From positions 20,880 through 84,879 of the forward strand of contig CAJQRD010000004.1 in the NCBI GenBank assembly GCA_905480605.1: DNA of 64,000 nucleotides, in the 5' to 3' direction. The stretch's first letter is position 1. Every line of letters starts with the position of its first letter. The notes beneath the pieces were generated by a model, which was given only the letters and a program-made list of their open reading frames with translations, was not told where the DNA came from and made no database searches. Shown here in pieces: positions 54,267 through 63,775 of the stretch. The DNA comes from an uncultured Saprospiraceae bacterium (GTDB lineage: Bacteria; Bacteroidota; Bacteroidia; Chitinophagales; Saprospiraceae). The position numbers were made by a program, and so were the translations under genes.

Positions 54267-56045
54267 ATGAAATTATCAGCCAAAAATACTTTTTTTTCTC
54301 TACTTGTGATTTTAATTTTTAGTTCATGTGCTAGAAACCCTGTAACTGGGACAAAGGAATTTATGTTAATGTCTGAAGGACAGGAAATGGCATTGGGAAA
54401 ACAGTCCGATCCTTCTATTGGGGCTGAATATGGCTTATATGATGATAAAGTTATGCAAGACTTCATCAATGCTAAAGGAAAGGCGATGGGTAAAATCTCT
54501 CATCGACCAGATATTGATTACCAATTTAGAGTTTTAGATTCTCCAGTTGTCAATGCTTTTGCTGTACCTGGAGGCTATGTTTATTTTACAAGAGGTATTA
54601 TGGCTCACTTTAATAATGAGGCAGAGTTTGCTGGTGTGCTTGGACATGAAATTGGACATATTACCGCTAGACACTCTGCTAAGCAATACAGCGCACAAAT
54701 GATTGGTCAAATAGGATTAATGGCTGGCATTATAGCAAGTGAAGATTTTAGACAATTTGCTCAGGAGGCGAGTCAAGGACTTGGATTGCTATTTTTAAAG
54801 TTTGGAAGAGATCATGAAAGTCAATCTGATAAACTTGGTGTCGTGTATTCAACAACTATTGGTTATGATTCTCACGAAATGGCAGATTTTTTCAATACCT
54901 TAAATAGACTACAGGGTGATTCGGGGAGTTCAATACCTGATTTTTTATCGACTCACCCAAATCCTGTAGATAGATACAACAAGGTTCATCAAATGTCAGA
55001 TGTTGCACAAAATGTTGTTGATAAAAATTCATTGAAAGTAAATAGAAATCAATACTTGAGAATGATTGATGGGCTTGTTTATGGTGAGGATCCAAAGCAA
55101 GGTTATACTGAAAACAATTATTTTTACCATCCAGAATTAAAATTTCAATTTCCATATCCAAATGGTTGGAGATTGGTAAATTCACCACAGCAAATCCAAA
55201 TAGTTCCAGAAGATGGCAAAGCATTAATGCTGATGACATTATCTGGCGAACAGACAATTGATGCTGCTGCTCAAGCGGCTGTTGAACAATTCAAGCTAAC
55301 GGTTTTAGATTCTAGGAGAACTAACGTGAACGGGCTTAATGCCATAGCAATGGTCTCAGATCAAGTGCCAAAAGATGAGCAAGGAAATCAAACAGGCGAG
55401 GCAATCAGGTTATTGACATACCTTATACAATTCAATGACTTTATTTATATCTTCCATGGTATTTCTTCTCAAGAGGACTTTAGTAGATATCAGAATCAAT
55501 TTAAATCTACAATGAGCGATTTTAAAGAATTGCGAGATGCTTCAAAAATTAATGTTGTTGCTACAAGAATTACTATAAAGGAGGCAACTAGAGCAGGTAT
55601 ATTTAGACAAGTTATGGCCAACTTAGGTGTTGTCTCTGAAGACTTGGAAGAATTATCCATTGTCAATGGAATGGAGATGAATGAAAATGTGGAGATAGGT
55701 ACACTGCTAAAGACATTTTCTAAACCACACAACAGACCAGTAAGCCAAAGTGGGGGATCAAATAACAATCAACCCTCCAACAGCACAAAAACCGATACTA
55801 ATTCCGGATCAAATACACAACCCGGAAAAATTGGAAAAATTGGTAAGCCCTCAGGAACAACTACTGGTGGGTCTGGTACAAAAACAGACAAGAAAACAGG
55901 AGGCGGGTCTATCGATTCAACAACCACTGATCCGAAATCAACAACTGAAGGCAAATCATCAGATACATTAGGGAAAGTTATCAAACCTAAAAGTTCAACT
56001 AATGGATCAAAAACAAAAACAAAAAAGAAGAAAGGTGGTAATTAA
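54267..56045 (+). CDS. M48-family metalloprotease lipoprotein
   Basis: A 592-residue zinc protease with lipobox FSSC (C21). The catalytic HEIGH is at 127-131, with Glu of the third zinc ligand in HESQSDKLG. A PDZ/TPR-like middle region and a C-terminal LysM-like or SBP-like segment (about 430-470, 'IVNGMEMNENVEIGTLLKTF') follow. The last 110 residues are a low-complexity Ser/Thr/Gly/Lys tail. Resembles BepA/LoiP-type peptidases that act in outer-membrane quality control. Monocistronic. Confidence 0.88.
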   Translation: MKLSAKNTFFSLLVILIFSSCARNPVTGTKEFMLMSEGQEMALGKQSDPSIGAEYGLYDDKVMQDFINAKGKAMGKISHRPDIDYQFRVLDSPVVNAFAVPGGYVYFTRGIMAHFNNEAEFAGVLGHEIGHITARHSAKQYSAQMIGQIGLMAGIIASEDFRQFAQEASQGLGLLFLKFGRDHESQSDKLGVVYSTTIGYDSHEMADFFNTLNRLQGDSGSSIPDFLSTHPNPVDRYNKVHQMSDVAQNVVDKNSLKVNRNQYLRMIDGLVYGEDPKQGYTENNYFYHPELKFQFPYPNGWRLVNSPQQIQIVPEDGKALMLMTLSGEQTIDAAAQAAVEQFKLTVLDSRRTNVNGLNAIAMVSDQVPKDEQGNQTGEAIRLLTYLIQFNDFIYIFHGISSQEDFSRYQNQFKSTMSDFKELRDASKINVVATRITIKEATRAGIFRQVMANLGVVSEDLEELSIVNGMEMNENVEIGTLLKTFSKPHNRPVSQSGGSNNNQPSNSTKTDTNSGSNTQPGKIGKIGKPSGTTTGGSGTKTDKKTGGGSIDSTTTDPKSTTEGKSSDTLGKVIKPKSSTNGSKTKTKKKKGGN

Positions 56046-56240
56046 TTAAATTGTTCATTTTCAGAGAGGTTAGAAAAGCATGTGTAAATAATTATAAATG
56101 CTTTTTTTCTTCAATATTTTAACTTGTAACTAACTTTGGTTAAACTAAGATGAGCAGTTTTTTAGTCTTCAAATCTTAAGAAAAATGCGTCATTAATATA
56201 TCTCTTTTATTCTATTAGTTACTGATAAAGTATTCTCTTC

Positions 56241-56603
56241 CTTATTGATTCTGGCATAAGCAGATTGTTGCTGACATTCAATATTTGTGAATACAGTTTG
56301 AATTTTATGAACGATTGGAACGAAGATGATCTTTTTGTAAATCTGCAACAATGCAAGTATGAAGTATTTATTCCATTATTAGAACTGTAATTGAATTATA
56401 CTCCCTTTAGGACAGATGGGGAAATTTGATTTTCTTCAATCAGAGTCTAGTTGTAAATGAAGCAAATGAAGTTTTTGATACAAGCACTTTTACCAATCTC
56501 AATAACGGTTTGTATTTTTTATATGATAAAATATATCTACAATGGGAACAGTGATATAAGGTATGGTGGTATTACTATTCTACGTCTGAAAAAAATATGT
56601 TGA
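56241..56603 (+). pseudogene. Decayed type IX secretion sorting domain (CHU_C-like)
   Basis: A remnant spread over three frames. 56307-56387 contains NDWNEDDLFVNLQQCKYEV, like the 'NDGxNDxF' motif. From 56363 a second frame gives IELYSL, a TAG (56408-56410), then DRWGNLIFFNQS... and NNGLYFLY. At the T6 run (56515-56520) the frame changes to YNGNSDIRYGGITILRLKK, ending at TGA 56603. The order NDG, YDRWGNLIF, GLYFY, GDIT.LR is that of a type B T9SS C-terminal domain. Most of the gene upstream is gone. Interrupted by one in-frame TAG and at least two frameshifts. Confidence 0.6.
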
Positions 56604-56623
56604 AATTATAATTATTAAAGTTC

Positions 56624-56947
56624 TTAGTTTATTTTTTCAGCATTAATACTGCTATGAGAAGCGTTATAAGTTACAACGCCATCTTTGATAATAATCAATT
56701 GCGGCGACTGGTGGGCAACATCAAATTTTGAGGCGATTTGATTTGAAATATCCCTAAATTGTATAAGGTCTAGATAATAAACATCAGACTCTAAATCGGT
56801 CTTAGATTTTAATTCTGCTTCGAAACTTCTCTTAACCATACTGCTGATACCACATCTTGTGCTATGTTTGAAAATTGCGATTTCCTTGTTTTTTGAATCT
56901 TCAATTATTTGATCAAGTTGTTTAAGGTTTTCTAGATTTTTCCACAT
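56624..56947 (-). CDS. ytxJ: Bacillithiol-system redox protein YtxJ-like
   Basis: A 107-residue thioredoxin-fold protein of the BrxC/YtxJ type, active-site Cys in FKHSTRCGISSM (a monothiol TRC-x). In Bacillus, BrxC/YtxJ de-bacillithiolates proteins; in Bacteroidota it is common with bacillithiol genes, none of which are in the window. ATG at 56947 chosen; the open frame begins at 57004. Downstream of DUF2853 on the same strand, but a terminator lies between them. Confidence 0.85.
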   Translation of the reverse strand: MWKNLENLKQLDQIIEDSKNKEIAIFKHSTRCGISSMVKRSFEAELKSKTDLESDVYYLDLIQFRDISNQIASKFDVAHQSPQLIIIKDGVVTYNASHSSINAEKIN

Positions 56948-57021
56948 AATATTATACTTTTTAATAGCAATTAAACTAACTACAGGTGTGGGGTAAAAGT
57001 TCATATTACTGGAAATAAAAA

Positions 57022-57047
57022 AAGGCTACCAATTTAATGGAAGCCTT
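57022..57047 (-). terminator. Terminator between DUF2853 and ytxJ
   Basis: Stem AAGGCTACCA / TGGAAGCCTT with one A/A mismatch and a TTTAA-type loop. On the minus strand a T-run follows. It lies 21 bases after the DUF2853 stop. Confidence 0.8.
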
Positions 57048-57067
57048 ATGATAGTTATTAGTATTGA

Positions 57068-57406
57068 TTAATCAAACATTTTGGACTTTCTAAACTTCTT
57101 TACGAGTAGATAGTAAAACATTGCTCGATATTTGTTTCTGTTTGACTTTCCAATTTGTTCAACAACAGCTTTCATGCCTTCATCTAACTTTGGAGTGTCA
57201 GCCAAACCTAATTTTTTAATTAAGAAATTTTTACGTACACGTTCCATTTCTTTTTTGTCTCCTGAGGCTACTTTTGAAGAGTCTTTATTGTAAAGAGAAG
57301 GTCCACAAGCTTTTGCTACCTTAGTTAATAATTTTGCATCATATTTAATGCCCAATTTTTTAAATTCTTTGTCAAAAGTCTCTAAGCATTCTTGAAATTT
57401 GCTCAT
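57068..57406 (-). CDS. DUF2853 family protein
   Basis: A 112-residue cytoplasmic protein of the DUF2853 family, with LTKVAKACGPSLYNKDSSKVASGDKKEME, KNFLIKKLGLADTP and NRNKYRAMFYYLLVKKF all conserved. Small, basic and helical. Function unknown. Confidence 0.85.
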   Translation of the reverse strand: MSKFQECLETFDKEFKKLGIKYDAKLLTKVAKACGPSLYNKDSSKVASGDKKEMERVRKNFLIKKLGLADTPKLDEGMKAVVEQIGKSNRNKYRAMFYYLLVKKFRKSKMFD

Positions 57407-57681
57407 AGGTAATTCTAATTTAAGAGTAAACTAATATAAAATTATATATTTGATTTTTACTATATATAAATAATTATAATCACTTTAGCAGCGATATTTA
57501 ATATGGTGTTGAATTTATTAATGAAATTTAATTTATTGGAAAGTAAGAAGGAATGCTCACTAGATAACATAATTCATCAATCATATTTACTCTTTTAAAA
57601 AAAAATATTGCACTTCATAAGTTGCTTATTCAGATCATCTTATTTTAAGTTTTTATTCACTTAGAGTTAAATTGTATTTAT
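57407..57681. other. Divergent intergenic region, DUF2853/ggt
   Basis: About 275 AT-rich bases with both promoters expected. No TAnnTTTG box was identified. No gene was seen. Confidence 0.3.
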
Positions 57682-59421
57682 ATGAAAAATGTATTTAGAA
57701 TATTTTCTGTAATTGGTTTTGTAGTAGCATCTACATTCTTCTTTGTAATGTGCAAAACATCTGGTAAGGAATCTGATATAAAAATTTCTAACAAGCCCTA
57801 TAACATAATTAAATCAGAGACCTATAATAGTGCTGCCGTAGTTAGTGCCCATTACCTTGCATCTACAATTGGTAAAGACATTATTCAAAAGGGAGGCAAT
57901 GCAATTGATGCTGCAATCGCTATTCAGTTTGCACTGGCCGTAACATACCCTATAGCTGGAAATATTGGAGGAGGTGGCTTTATGATTTACAGAAGTAAGG
58001 ATGGGCTTTATGATGCATTGGACTTTCGAGAAAGTGCTCCTGCCTTGGCACATAAAGATATGTATTTGGATGCTGAAAAAAATGTCATTCCTCAAATAAG
58101 TTTATTGGGCCACTTAGCATGTGGTATTCCAGGGTCAGTTGATGGCATGGTAAAAGCTTTTGATAAGTATTCAAAATTAAAAGATTGGAAAGCTTTGGTT
58201 CAACCATCAATTGATTTAGCAGAAAACGGTTTTAATGTAACTGCTGGCCAAGCCAAGGCACTTAACAAAAGACGTAAAGTATTTTTGGAAGTAAATGATA
58301 AGCCAATTGCCTTTGTAAAGGAAGATCTTTGGAAAGAGGGAGATATTATGTTGCAACCTGAACTTGCAAAAACATTTCAATTAATTATGGAAAAAGGAAG
58401 AGCAGGTTTTTATGAAGGAGATGTAGCTGATTATATTGTAAATGAACTGAAGTCGAACGGGGGTATAATTTCTCATGATGATTTAAAAAATTACAGTGCG
58501 ATATGGAGAGAACCAATTGTGTCTGATTACAGAGGTTATGAAATTGTATCAATGCCACCACCTAGTAGTGGAGGAATAGCTTTGACACAATTGCTTGGCT
58601 CAATAGAAGGGTATGATCTTAAGGCAATGGGTTTTCGTTCACCAGAGGTAATTCATTTAATGGTAGAGGCTGAACGCCGAGTGTATGCAGATCGATCTAA
58701 GCATTTAGGTGATAGTGATTTTTATAATGTACCGATTGATGTTTTAATGCAAGATGAATATAACAAGGAAAGGATGTCGGATTTCAATCCAATGAAAGCA
58801 TCCAATAGTGAAGATGTACAAGCAAGTAATTTGCAAGAAAGTGAAGAGACAACCCATTTCTCAATTATTGATGATGAAGGCAATGCCGTTTCACTTACAA
58901 CAACTATTAATACAGGTTACGGTTCTAAAGTTGTTGTTGATGGTGCTGGTTTTATTTTAAATAATGAAATGGATGACTTTTCTTCAAAGCCTGGTGTTCC
59001 AAATTATTTTGGACTTGTAGGAAATGAGGCCAATGCAATTGAGCCAGGAAAGAGAATGTTAAGTTCTATGACTCCAACAATAGTCGCAAAAGATGATAAA
59101 GTAAAGATTGTTGTGGGAACTCCAGGTGGCTCTACAATTATTACTTCTGTATTTCAAACTATTGTAAATATTATTGATTTTGGAATGAATGCTAATGATG
59201 CAACTCAAAGTTGTAGGTTTCATCACCAATGGCTTCCAGATAAAATACAAATTGAAAACGATTGCTTACCGAAGAGTACCATTGTTTCTCTTCAAAAATT
59301 AGGACATGAAGTAATATCAAGAGGAAGCATAGGAAAAGTAGAAACCATATTGATAAACGATACGGGAACCATTGAGGCCGCTGCTGACTTTAGAGGTGAT
59401 GATTCCGTAAGCGGGTTTTGA
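57682..59421 (+). CDS. ggt: Gamma-glutamyltransferase lipoprotein
   Basis: Transfers or hydrolyses the gamma-glutamyl group of glutathione-like thiols. The 579 residues include lipobox FVMC (C24) and N-terminal GGNAIDAAIA. The self-cleavage site is before T390 in SEETTHFSI, giving the small subunit with NEMDDFSSKPG and 'RMLSSMTPTIV'. The precursor has the usual length and is complete. Envelope-attached. Confidence 0.95.
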   Translation: MKNVFRIFSVIGFVVASTFFFVMCKTSGKESDIKISNKPYNIIKSETYNSAAVVSAHYLASTIGKDIIQKGGNAIDAAIAIQFALAVTYPIAGNIGGGGFMIYRSKDGLYDALDFRESAPALAHKDMYLDAEKNVIPQISLLGHLACGIPGSVDGMVKAFDKYSKLKDWKALVQPSIDLAENGFNVTAGQAKALNKRRKVFLEVNDKPIAFVKEDLWKEGDIMLQPELAKTFQLIMEKGRAGFYEGDVADYIVNELKSNGGIISHDDLKNYSAIWREPIVSDYRGYEIVSMPPPSSGGIALTQLLGSIEGYDLKAMGFRSPEVIHLMVEAERRVYADRSKHLGDSDFYNVPIDVLMQDEYNKERMSDFNPMKASNSEDVQASNLQESEETTHFSIIDDEGNAVSLTTTINTGYGSKVVVDGAGFILNNEMDDFSSKPGVPNYFGLVGNEANAIEPGKRMLSSMTPTIVAKDDKVKIVVGTPGGSTIITSVFQTIVNIIDFGMNANDATQSCRFHHQWLPDKIQIENDCLPKSTIVSLQKLGHEVISRGSIGKVETILINDTGTIEAAADFRGDDSVSGF

Positions 59422-59490
59422 CAATTAATAATGAATGATTAATAGTTAATAATTATTTATCGTTAATTACTTTTTATATAATTTCTAAAA

Positions 59491-59666
59491 CGGTATAACG
59501 GTATAACGGTATAACGGTATAACGGTATAACGGTCAAACGATAAAACGGTAAATTGGTAAAACGGTAGAACGGTAATACGATAAAACGGTATAACGGTCA
59601 AACGGTATAACGGTAAAACGGTAAAACGGTAAAACGGTAGAACGGTAAAACGATAATACGGTAATC
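59491..59666. repeat. 22-unit octamer array, consensus CGGTAWAA
   Basis: Twenty-two 8-base units without a single insertion or deletion. The first five are CGGTATAA. CGGTCAAA, CGATAAAA, CGGTAAAA, CGGTAGAA and CGGTAATA variants follow in irregular order. The array ends 35 bases before the topB start. It is flanked by TTAATAATGAATGATTAA words on the left and by ATAATTCATAATT words on the right. Minus-strand translation gives an open octapeptide LYRYTVIP repeat of 63 codons, which I treat as a by-product of the 24-base superperiod. Confidence 0.9.
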
Positions 59667-59701
59667 CATAATTCATAATTTTGAATTCATAATTTTATAA
59701 A

Positions 59702-62077
59702 ATGAAAGTGTGTATAGCAGAGAAACCAAGTGTGGCAAGAGAGATCGCAAATGTTCTTGGGGCAAATTCTCGGAAAGACGGATATTTTGAAGGAAATGGT
59801 TATCAGGTTACTTGGACGTTTGGACATTTTTGCACGCTATGGCCACCAGAAGATTATAAGCCACATTGGAAACGATGGGATCTCCAAACTTTACCTATGT
59901 TACCAGAAAAGTTTGAGACCAAGGTAATGTCAGATGGTGGGGTCAAAAAACAATTTAAAATAATTAAGTCTCTGTTTAAAAATGCTAGCCTGGTAATAAA
60001 CTGTGGTGATGCAGGTCAAGAAGGTGAGTTGATCCAAAGGTGGGTAATTAAAGAAGCAAAATACAAAGGAAAAGTAGAACGGTTATGGATATCTTCTCTA
60101 ACCACTGAAGCTATAAAGTTAGGATTTAAGGCATTGAAACCAGCCAGTGAATTTGATAATTTATTTTATGCAGGAAGCTCACGTGCTATAGGAGATTGGC
60201 TATTAGGTATGAATGCGACGCGTTTGTACACTTTGAAATATGGTGGATATAAACAAGTATTATCAATCGGTCGGGTACAGACTCCTACTTTAGCTATGCT
60301 CGTAACACGTCACTATGAAATCGCTAATTTTGTTTCTAAGCCATATTGGGAATTACAGACGTTGTACCGTGATACTAAGTTTAACAATACAACAGGTAAG
60401 TTTTTCAAAAAAGAAGATGGTGAAGAGTTACTCACAAAAATAAGTGGAAAAGATCTTACGATTTCCGATGTTATTAAAAAAGATGGAAAAGAATATGCAC
60501 CGAAGTTATTTGATCTGACAAGTCTACAAGTATATTGTAATAATAAATTTGGTATGACTGCAGAAACAACTTTGAAAACTGTCCAGAAATTGTATGAGTT
60601 AAAAGTTGTTTCTTATCCAAGAGTTGATACGACATTCTTACCCAATGATATGTATCCAAAAGTACCTGGTATTTTAAAACGAATTTCAAGATACAGTAAT
60701 TTTACAGCACCTATTGTTGAAAAGAAAATAAGAAAGTCAGCAAAGGTATTCAACGATAAAAAAGTTACGGATCACCATGCTATTATTCCAACAGGTGAAG
60801 AAAAGGATTTGAGTCGGGAACAGTTTAATGTATATGATATAATTACCCGGAGATTTATTGCGGTATTTTATCCTGATTGTAAAGTTGCCAAGACAGAAGT
60901 TAGAGCAGAAGTTGAGTTGGTGAAATTTGTCACCAAGGGAAAAGAAATAATTGAAGAAGGTTGGCGTGTTTTATTTCCAAAACAAAAAAGGAGGGAAGAA
61001 GATAATACTGAAGAGAGCAATGATAAAAATGATGAGGAGAATATATTACCAACTTTTGAAGTAGGTGAGAAGGGACCACACAAACCTAGCTTTACTGAAA
61101 AGGCCACAAAACCACCCAAGTATTATACAGAGGCTTCTTTGTTAAGAGCTATGGAAACTGCAGGAAAGCAAGTTGATAATGATGAGCTGCGTGAATTAAT
61201 GAAAGAAAACGGTATTGGACGACCTTCAACCAGAGCCAATATTATTGAAACTTTGTTTAGAAGGAAATATACAATAAGGCGAAAAAAGCAAGTACTACCT
61301 ACGGAAGTGGGAATTCAATTAATTGATACTATTGAAAATGAATTGCTGAAATCTGCAGAGTTGACAGGGCAATGGGAGAAGAAACTTAAAGAAATAGAAA
61401 ATGGAAGTTATAATGCGGCAGAGTTTATTCACAATATGAAAAAAATGGTGGATGATTTGGTTACAGAAGTACGCATGGAAAAATCAAAACCTAAGATAGT
61501 TTCTCTAACTCAACCCAATAAATATCATAATAAATCAAGTAAAACAACATCAAGAAAAAGCACGGGTAATTCGACAACTAAAAGCACTGGTAAAGCTACT
61601 GTAAGAAGTATAACAGATGTCACATGTCCAAAGTGTAAAAAAGGCAAGATATTAAAAGGGAAAGCGTCATATGGATGTACACAATGGCAACAAGGTTGTG
61701 GCTTCAGGTTGTCATTTGTTTTCTGTGATAAAAAACTTACTGACAGCCAAGTAAAAAGATTGGTCACGAAAGGTGCAACCACCAAACTTAAAGGCTTTAA
61801 AGTGAACGGGGAAAAAGCTGAAGGTATAATAAAATTAAATGAAAATCATGAAGCTATCTTTGAAGCAATAGTAACGGCTCCAAAGTTTGCACCTAATGGT
61901 ATGCCATACTGTCCAAATTGCAAGAAAGGAATTGTCATTAAAGGACAAGCTGCTTACGGTTGCAGTAATTGGCAAAAAGGATGCAAATTCAGATTCCCAT
62001 TCTCTGAAATTAAAACAAAAGCTAAAGGAAAGAATCTGACCAAAGAATTGGTCCTGAAAATAATATCTGATTCTTAA
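59702..62077 (+). CDS. topB: DNA topoisomerase III
   Basis: A type IA topoisomerase of 791 residues that passes single DNA strands and decatenates. The Toprim Glu/Asp motif is GDAGQEGE (102-109). The catalytic tyrosine is Y305 in SYPRVDTTFLP. A PSTRANIIETL motif and two C-terminal four-Cys zinc-ribbon-like repeats follow (CPKCKKGKILKGKASYGC and CPNCKKGIVIKGQAAYGC). Longer than E. coli TopB. ATG just after the octamer array. Confidence 0.95.
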   Translation: MKVCIAEKPSVAREIANVLGANSRKDGYFEGNGYQVTWTFGHFCTLWPPEDYKPHWKRWDLQTLPMLPEKFETKVMSDGGVKKQFKIIKSLFKNASLVINCGDAGQEGELIQRWVIKEAKYKGKVERLWISSLTTEAIKLGFKALKPASEFDNLFYAGSSRAIGDWLLGMNATRLYTLKYGGYKQVLSIGRVQTPTLAMLVTRHYEIANFVSKPYWELQTLYRDTKFNNTTGKFFKKEDGEELLTKISGKDLTISDVIKKDGKEYAPKLFDLTSLQVYCNNKFGMTAETTLKTVQKLYELKVVSYPRVDTTFLPNDMYPKVPGILKRISRYSNFTAPIVEKKIRKSAKVFNDKKVTDHHAIIPTGEEKDLSREQFNVYDIITRRFIAVFYPDCKVAKTEVRAEVELVKFVTKGKEIIEEGWRVLFPKQKRREEDNTEESNDKNDEENILPTFEVGEKGPHKPSFTEKATKPPKYYTEASLLRAMETAGKQVDNDELRELMKENGIGRPSTRANIIETLFRRKYTIRRKKQVLPTEVGIQLIDTIENELLKSAELTGQWEKKLKEIENGSYNAAEFIHNMKKMVDDLVTEVRMEKSKPKIVSLTQPNKYHNKSSKTTSRKSTGNSTTKSTGKATVRSITDVTCPKCKKGKILKGKASYGCTQWQQGCGFRLSFVFCDKKLTDSQVKRLVTKGATTKLKGFKVNGEKAEGIIKLNENHEAIFEAIVTAPKFAPNGMPYCPNCKKGIVIKGQAAYGCSNWQKGCKFRFPFSEIKTKAKGKNLTKELVLKIISDS

Positions 62078-62173
62078 AACTGCTCGAGAGTTTATAAATC
62101 TTCGAAATGATTAGGAATTTGACTTTTATGATTAATCTGTCAATAAAACTCAAAGACAATAATTGAATATAAA

Positions 62174-62210
62174 CCATTGAAGCATTCAAACATTGAAACA
62201 GCAGAGCATT
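62174..62210. repeat. Short CATTGAAGCATT phrase repeat
   Basis: CCATTGAAGCATTCAAACATTGAAACAGC, related to the TTCAAAGTCAACAATG words at 44.09 kb, at the 3' end of the cytochrome gene. About four word repeats. Confidence 0.45.
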
Positions 62211-62220
62211 ATTATGAATG

Positions 62221-63609
62221 TCACAAAGTCTTCAAATATTCAATAACAGCCATCCTTTCGCTATCCTCCAAATCATCCCCAAAAGTATGGCCAGTATTTG
62301 AATAACCCGAAATTGTAGTATCGTAGGTCTTACTATTTTGTGTTGTATCCAATGCTTCGTAGAGCCAGCCAATATTTACCATGTCGTAATCATTTGAATT
62401 AAAACTGCGCGCCCAATATTCAGGTCTAGATTTAGAATTAAGTAAGACATCTATTGTTGGAACAGAGCCATTGTGCAAATATGGGGCAGTTGCCCATACT
62501 CCATCTAACGGAGGAGCGATATATCCACCTTCAACTTTTACTTTTCCAGGTGTCGACCCTGTTGTAAACCAACTCTTGTCATACCATTCCAAAAAATCTG
62601 CATACATGCCGCCCGTATAAGCATTTGAAAGTGCTGGATCTGTGCCAACTTCTTCTAAGCTGATCAGTAAGTTGGGATACTTTTCATTATCTCCATATGT
62701 CCCATGGCATGTTGAGCAATTTAAGTCAAATAACTTCCTGCCTTTTAGGGCCAATTCTTCGTCAATAGATCTTGGGTATTTTGGGCTTTCTAGGGTGTTG
62801 ATCCACGCCAAAACATCTGGGAAGTGCCTGTCTATTTCAGCGGCTTCGGTGGTGTCTTTAAAAGTTAATAGTGATGATGCCATTAGGAATCTTGAAAAGT
62901 CTCCACGACCAATGCCTGTACTGAACATAGCGTTTTTCTTTTTCAAGAGCCACCAAGCAGGTACATCTGTAGGAATTGTTTCTTTTGGTAGTTCCAGTTT
63001 AGATTTTTTAATCCACTCCAGTGAAACTGGATTTCTGTGTGCAACCAATACAGCAGTAAGTTTGTCTGCGGGATTGACACCACGTACTTTGGTTTTAATT
63101 TTGTTACTCAGTGCATCTGATGCCATTTTGAATTGTTCGAAACTTTCGTACTCTTTAGATTCTACAGAATATCTGTTTTTTATAAACTGATCAAGCATCG
63201 TGGTAAGACCTTGGGTGTTGATTGTGTAGTCAAAACTATTGTTGCCAAGACCAACTATAAATTCTCCATTAATCTTGTCTGAGTGGCAGGTCAAACAATT
63301 CGGAGCTAAGATTCTTGTGCCATTGGCGTGTTTTACCAAATTAAAGGTAGGTGACACAAAAGCACTGTCACCTTCTCTGTTCAATACATTTGAAGAATCT
63401 TTTGGCATAAAAACTGATGCCAAGTTGTAAGGAATGCCCGAACTAACGTAATCACCATTTATAAGGTATTTAAATCCTTTGTCTGGATCACCTGATCTTT
63501 GCCGACTGATTGGGATTTCTATTCTTTTTGGTTCTTTAGTGGACAGGAAACCACTGGTTAGAACACTTATAATCAATGCAATGGAGGTAAAAAGTAGCTT
63601 TTTATTCAA
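62221..63609 (-). CDS. Dihaem cytochrome c (peroxidase-like)
   Basis: A 462-residue periplasmic protein with an N-terminal signal (LTSGFLS). Two haem sites: CLTCH (105-109) and CSTCH (298-302). 'APPLDGVWATAPYLHNGSVPT' is the motif of cytochrome-c peroxidase-like proteins and dihaem cytochromes. A later HTFGDDLEDSERMAVIEYLKTL end is typical. Probably an electron carrier or peroxidase-like enzyme. The C-terminal His/Met axial ligands could not be fixed. Single gene. Confidence 0.9.
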   Translation of the reverse strand: MNKKLLFTSIALIISVLTSGFLSTKEPKRIEIPISRQRSGDPDKGFKYLINGDYVSSGIPYNLASVFMPKDSSNVLNREGDSAFVSPTFNLVKHANGTRILAPNCLTCHSDKINGEFIVGLGNNSFDYTINTQGLTTMLDQFIKNRYSVESKEYESFEQFKMASDALSNKIKTKVRGVNPADKLTAVLVAHRNPVSLEWIKKSKLELPKETIPTDVPAWWLLKKKNAMFSTGIGRGDFSRFLMASSLLTFKDTTEAAEIDRHFPDVLAWINTLESPKYPRSIDEELALKGRKLFDLNCSTCHGTYGDNEKYPNLLISLEEVGTDPALSNAYTGGMYADFLEWYDKSWFTTGSTPGKVKVEGGYIAPPLDGVWATAPYLHNGSVPTIDVLLNSKSRPEYWARSFNSNDYDMVNIGWLYEALDTTQNSKTYDTTISGYSNTGHTFGDDLEDSERMAVIEYLKTL

Positions 63610-63775
63610 ATTCGAAGGATTTATATATATACATCGTCTTAATTATAAGACGCTTTAAGACAGTTAATGTTACATAAATGCATTAATTTGTTTTTTGTTT
63701 TAAACCATTGCTGATTTTTAGAGTCTAATTTTTGTGTAAATCAGATAGCTTACTAAATTTTTAAATATTAAAAAA

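Noticed and set aside
55750..55984. Extra frames over the Ser/Thr/Gly tail of the M48 protease
   Set aside because: Arise from its low-complexity end; no independent support.
59485..59676. 63-codon open frame on the minus strand with an octapeptide LYRYTVIP repeat
   Set aside because: It follows automatically from the 8-base array whose superperiod is 24 bases. Substitutions fall at all codon positions, and no promoter or conserved frame was seen.
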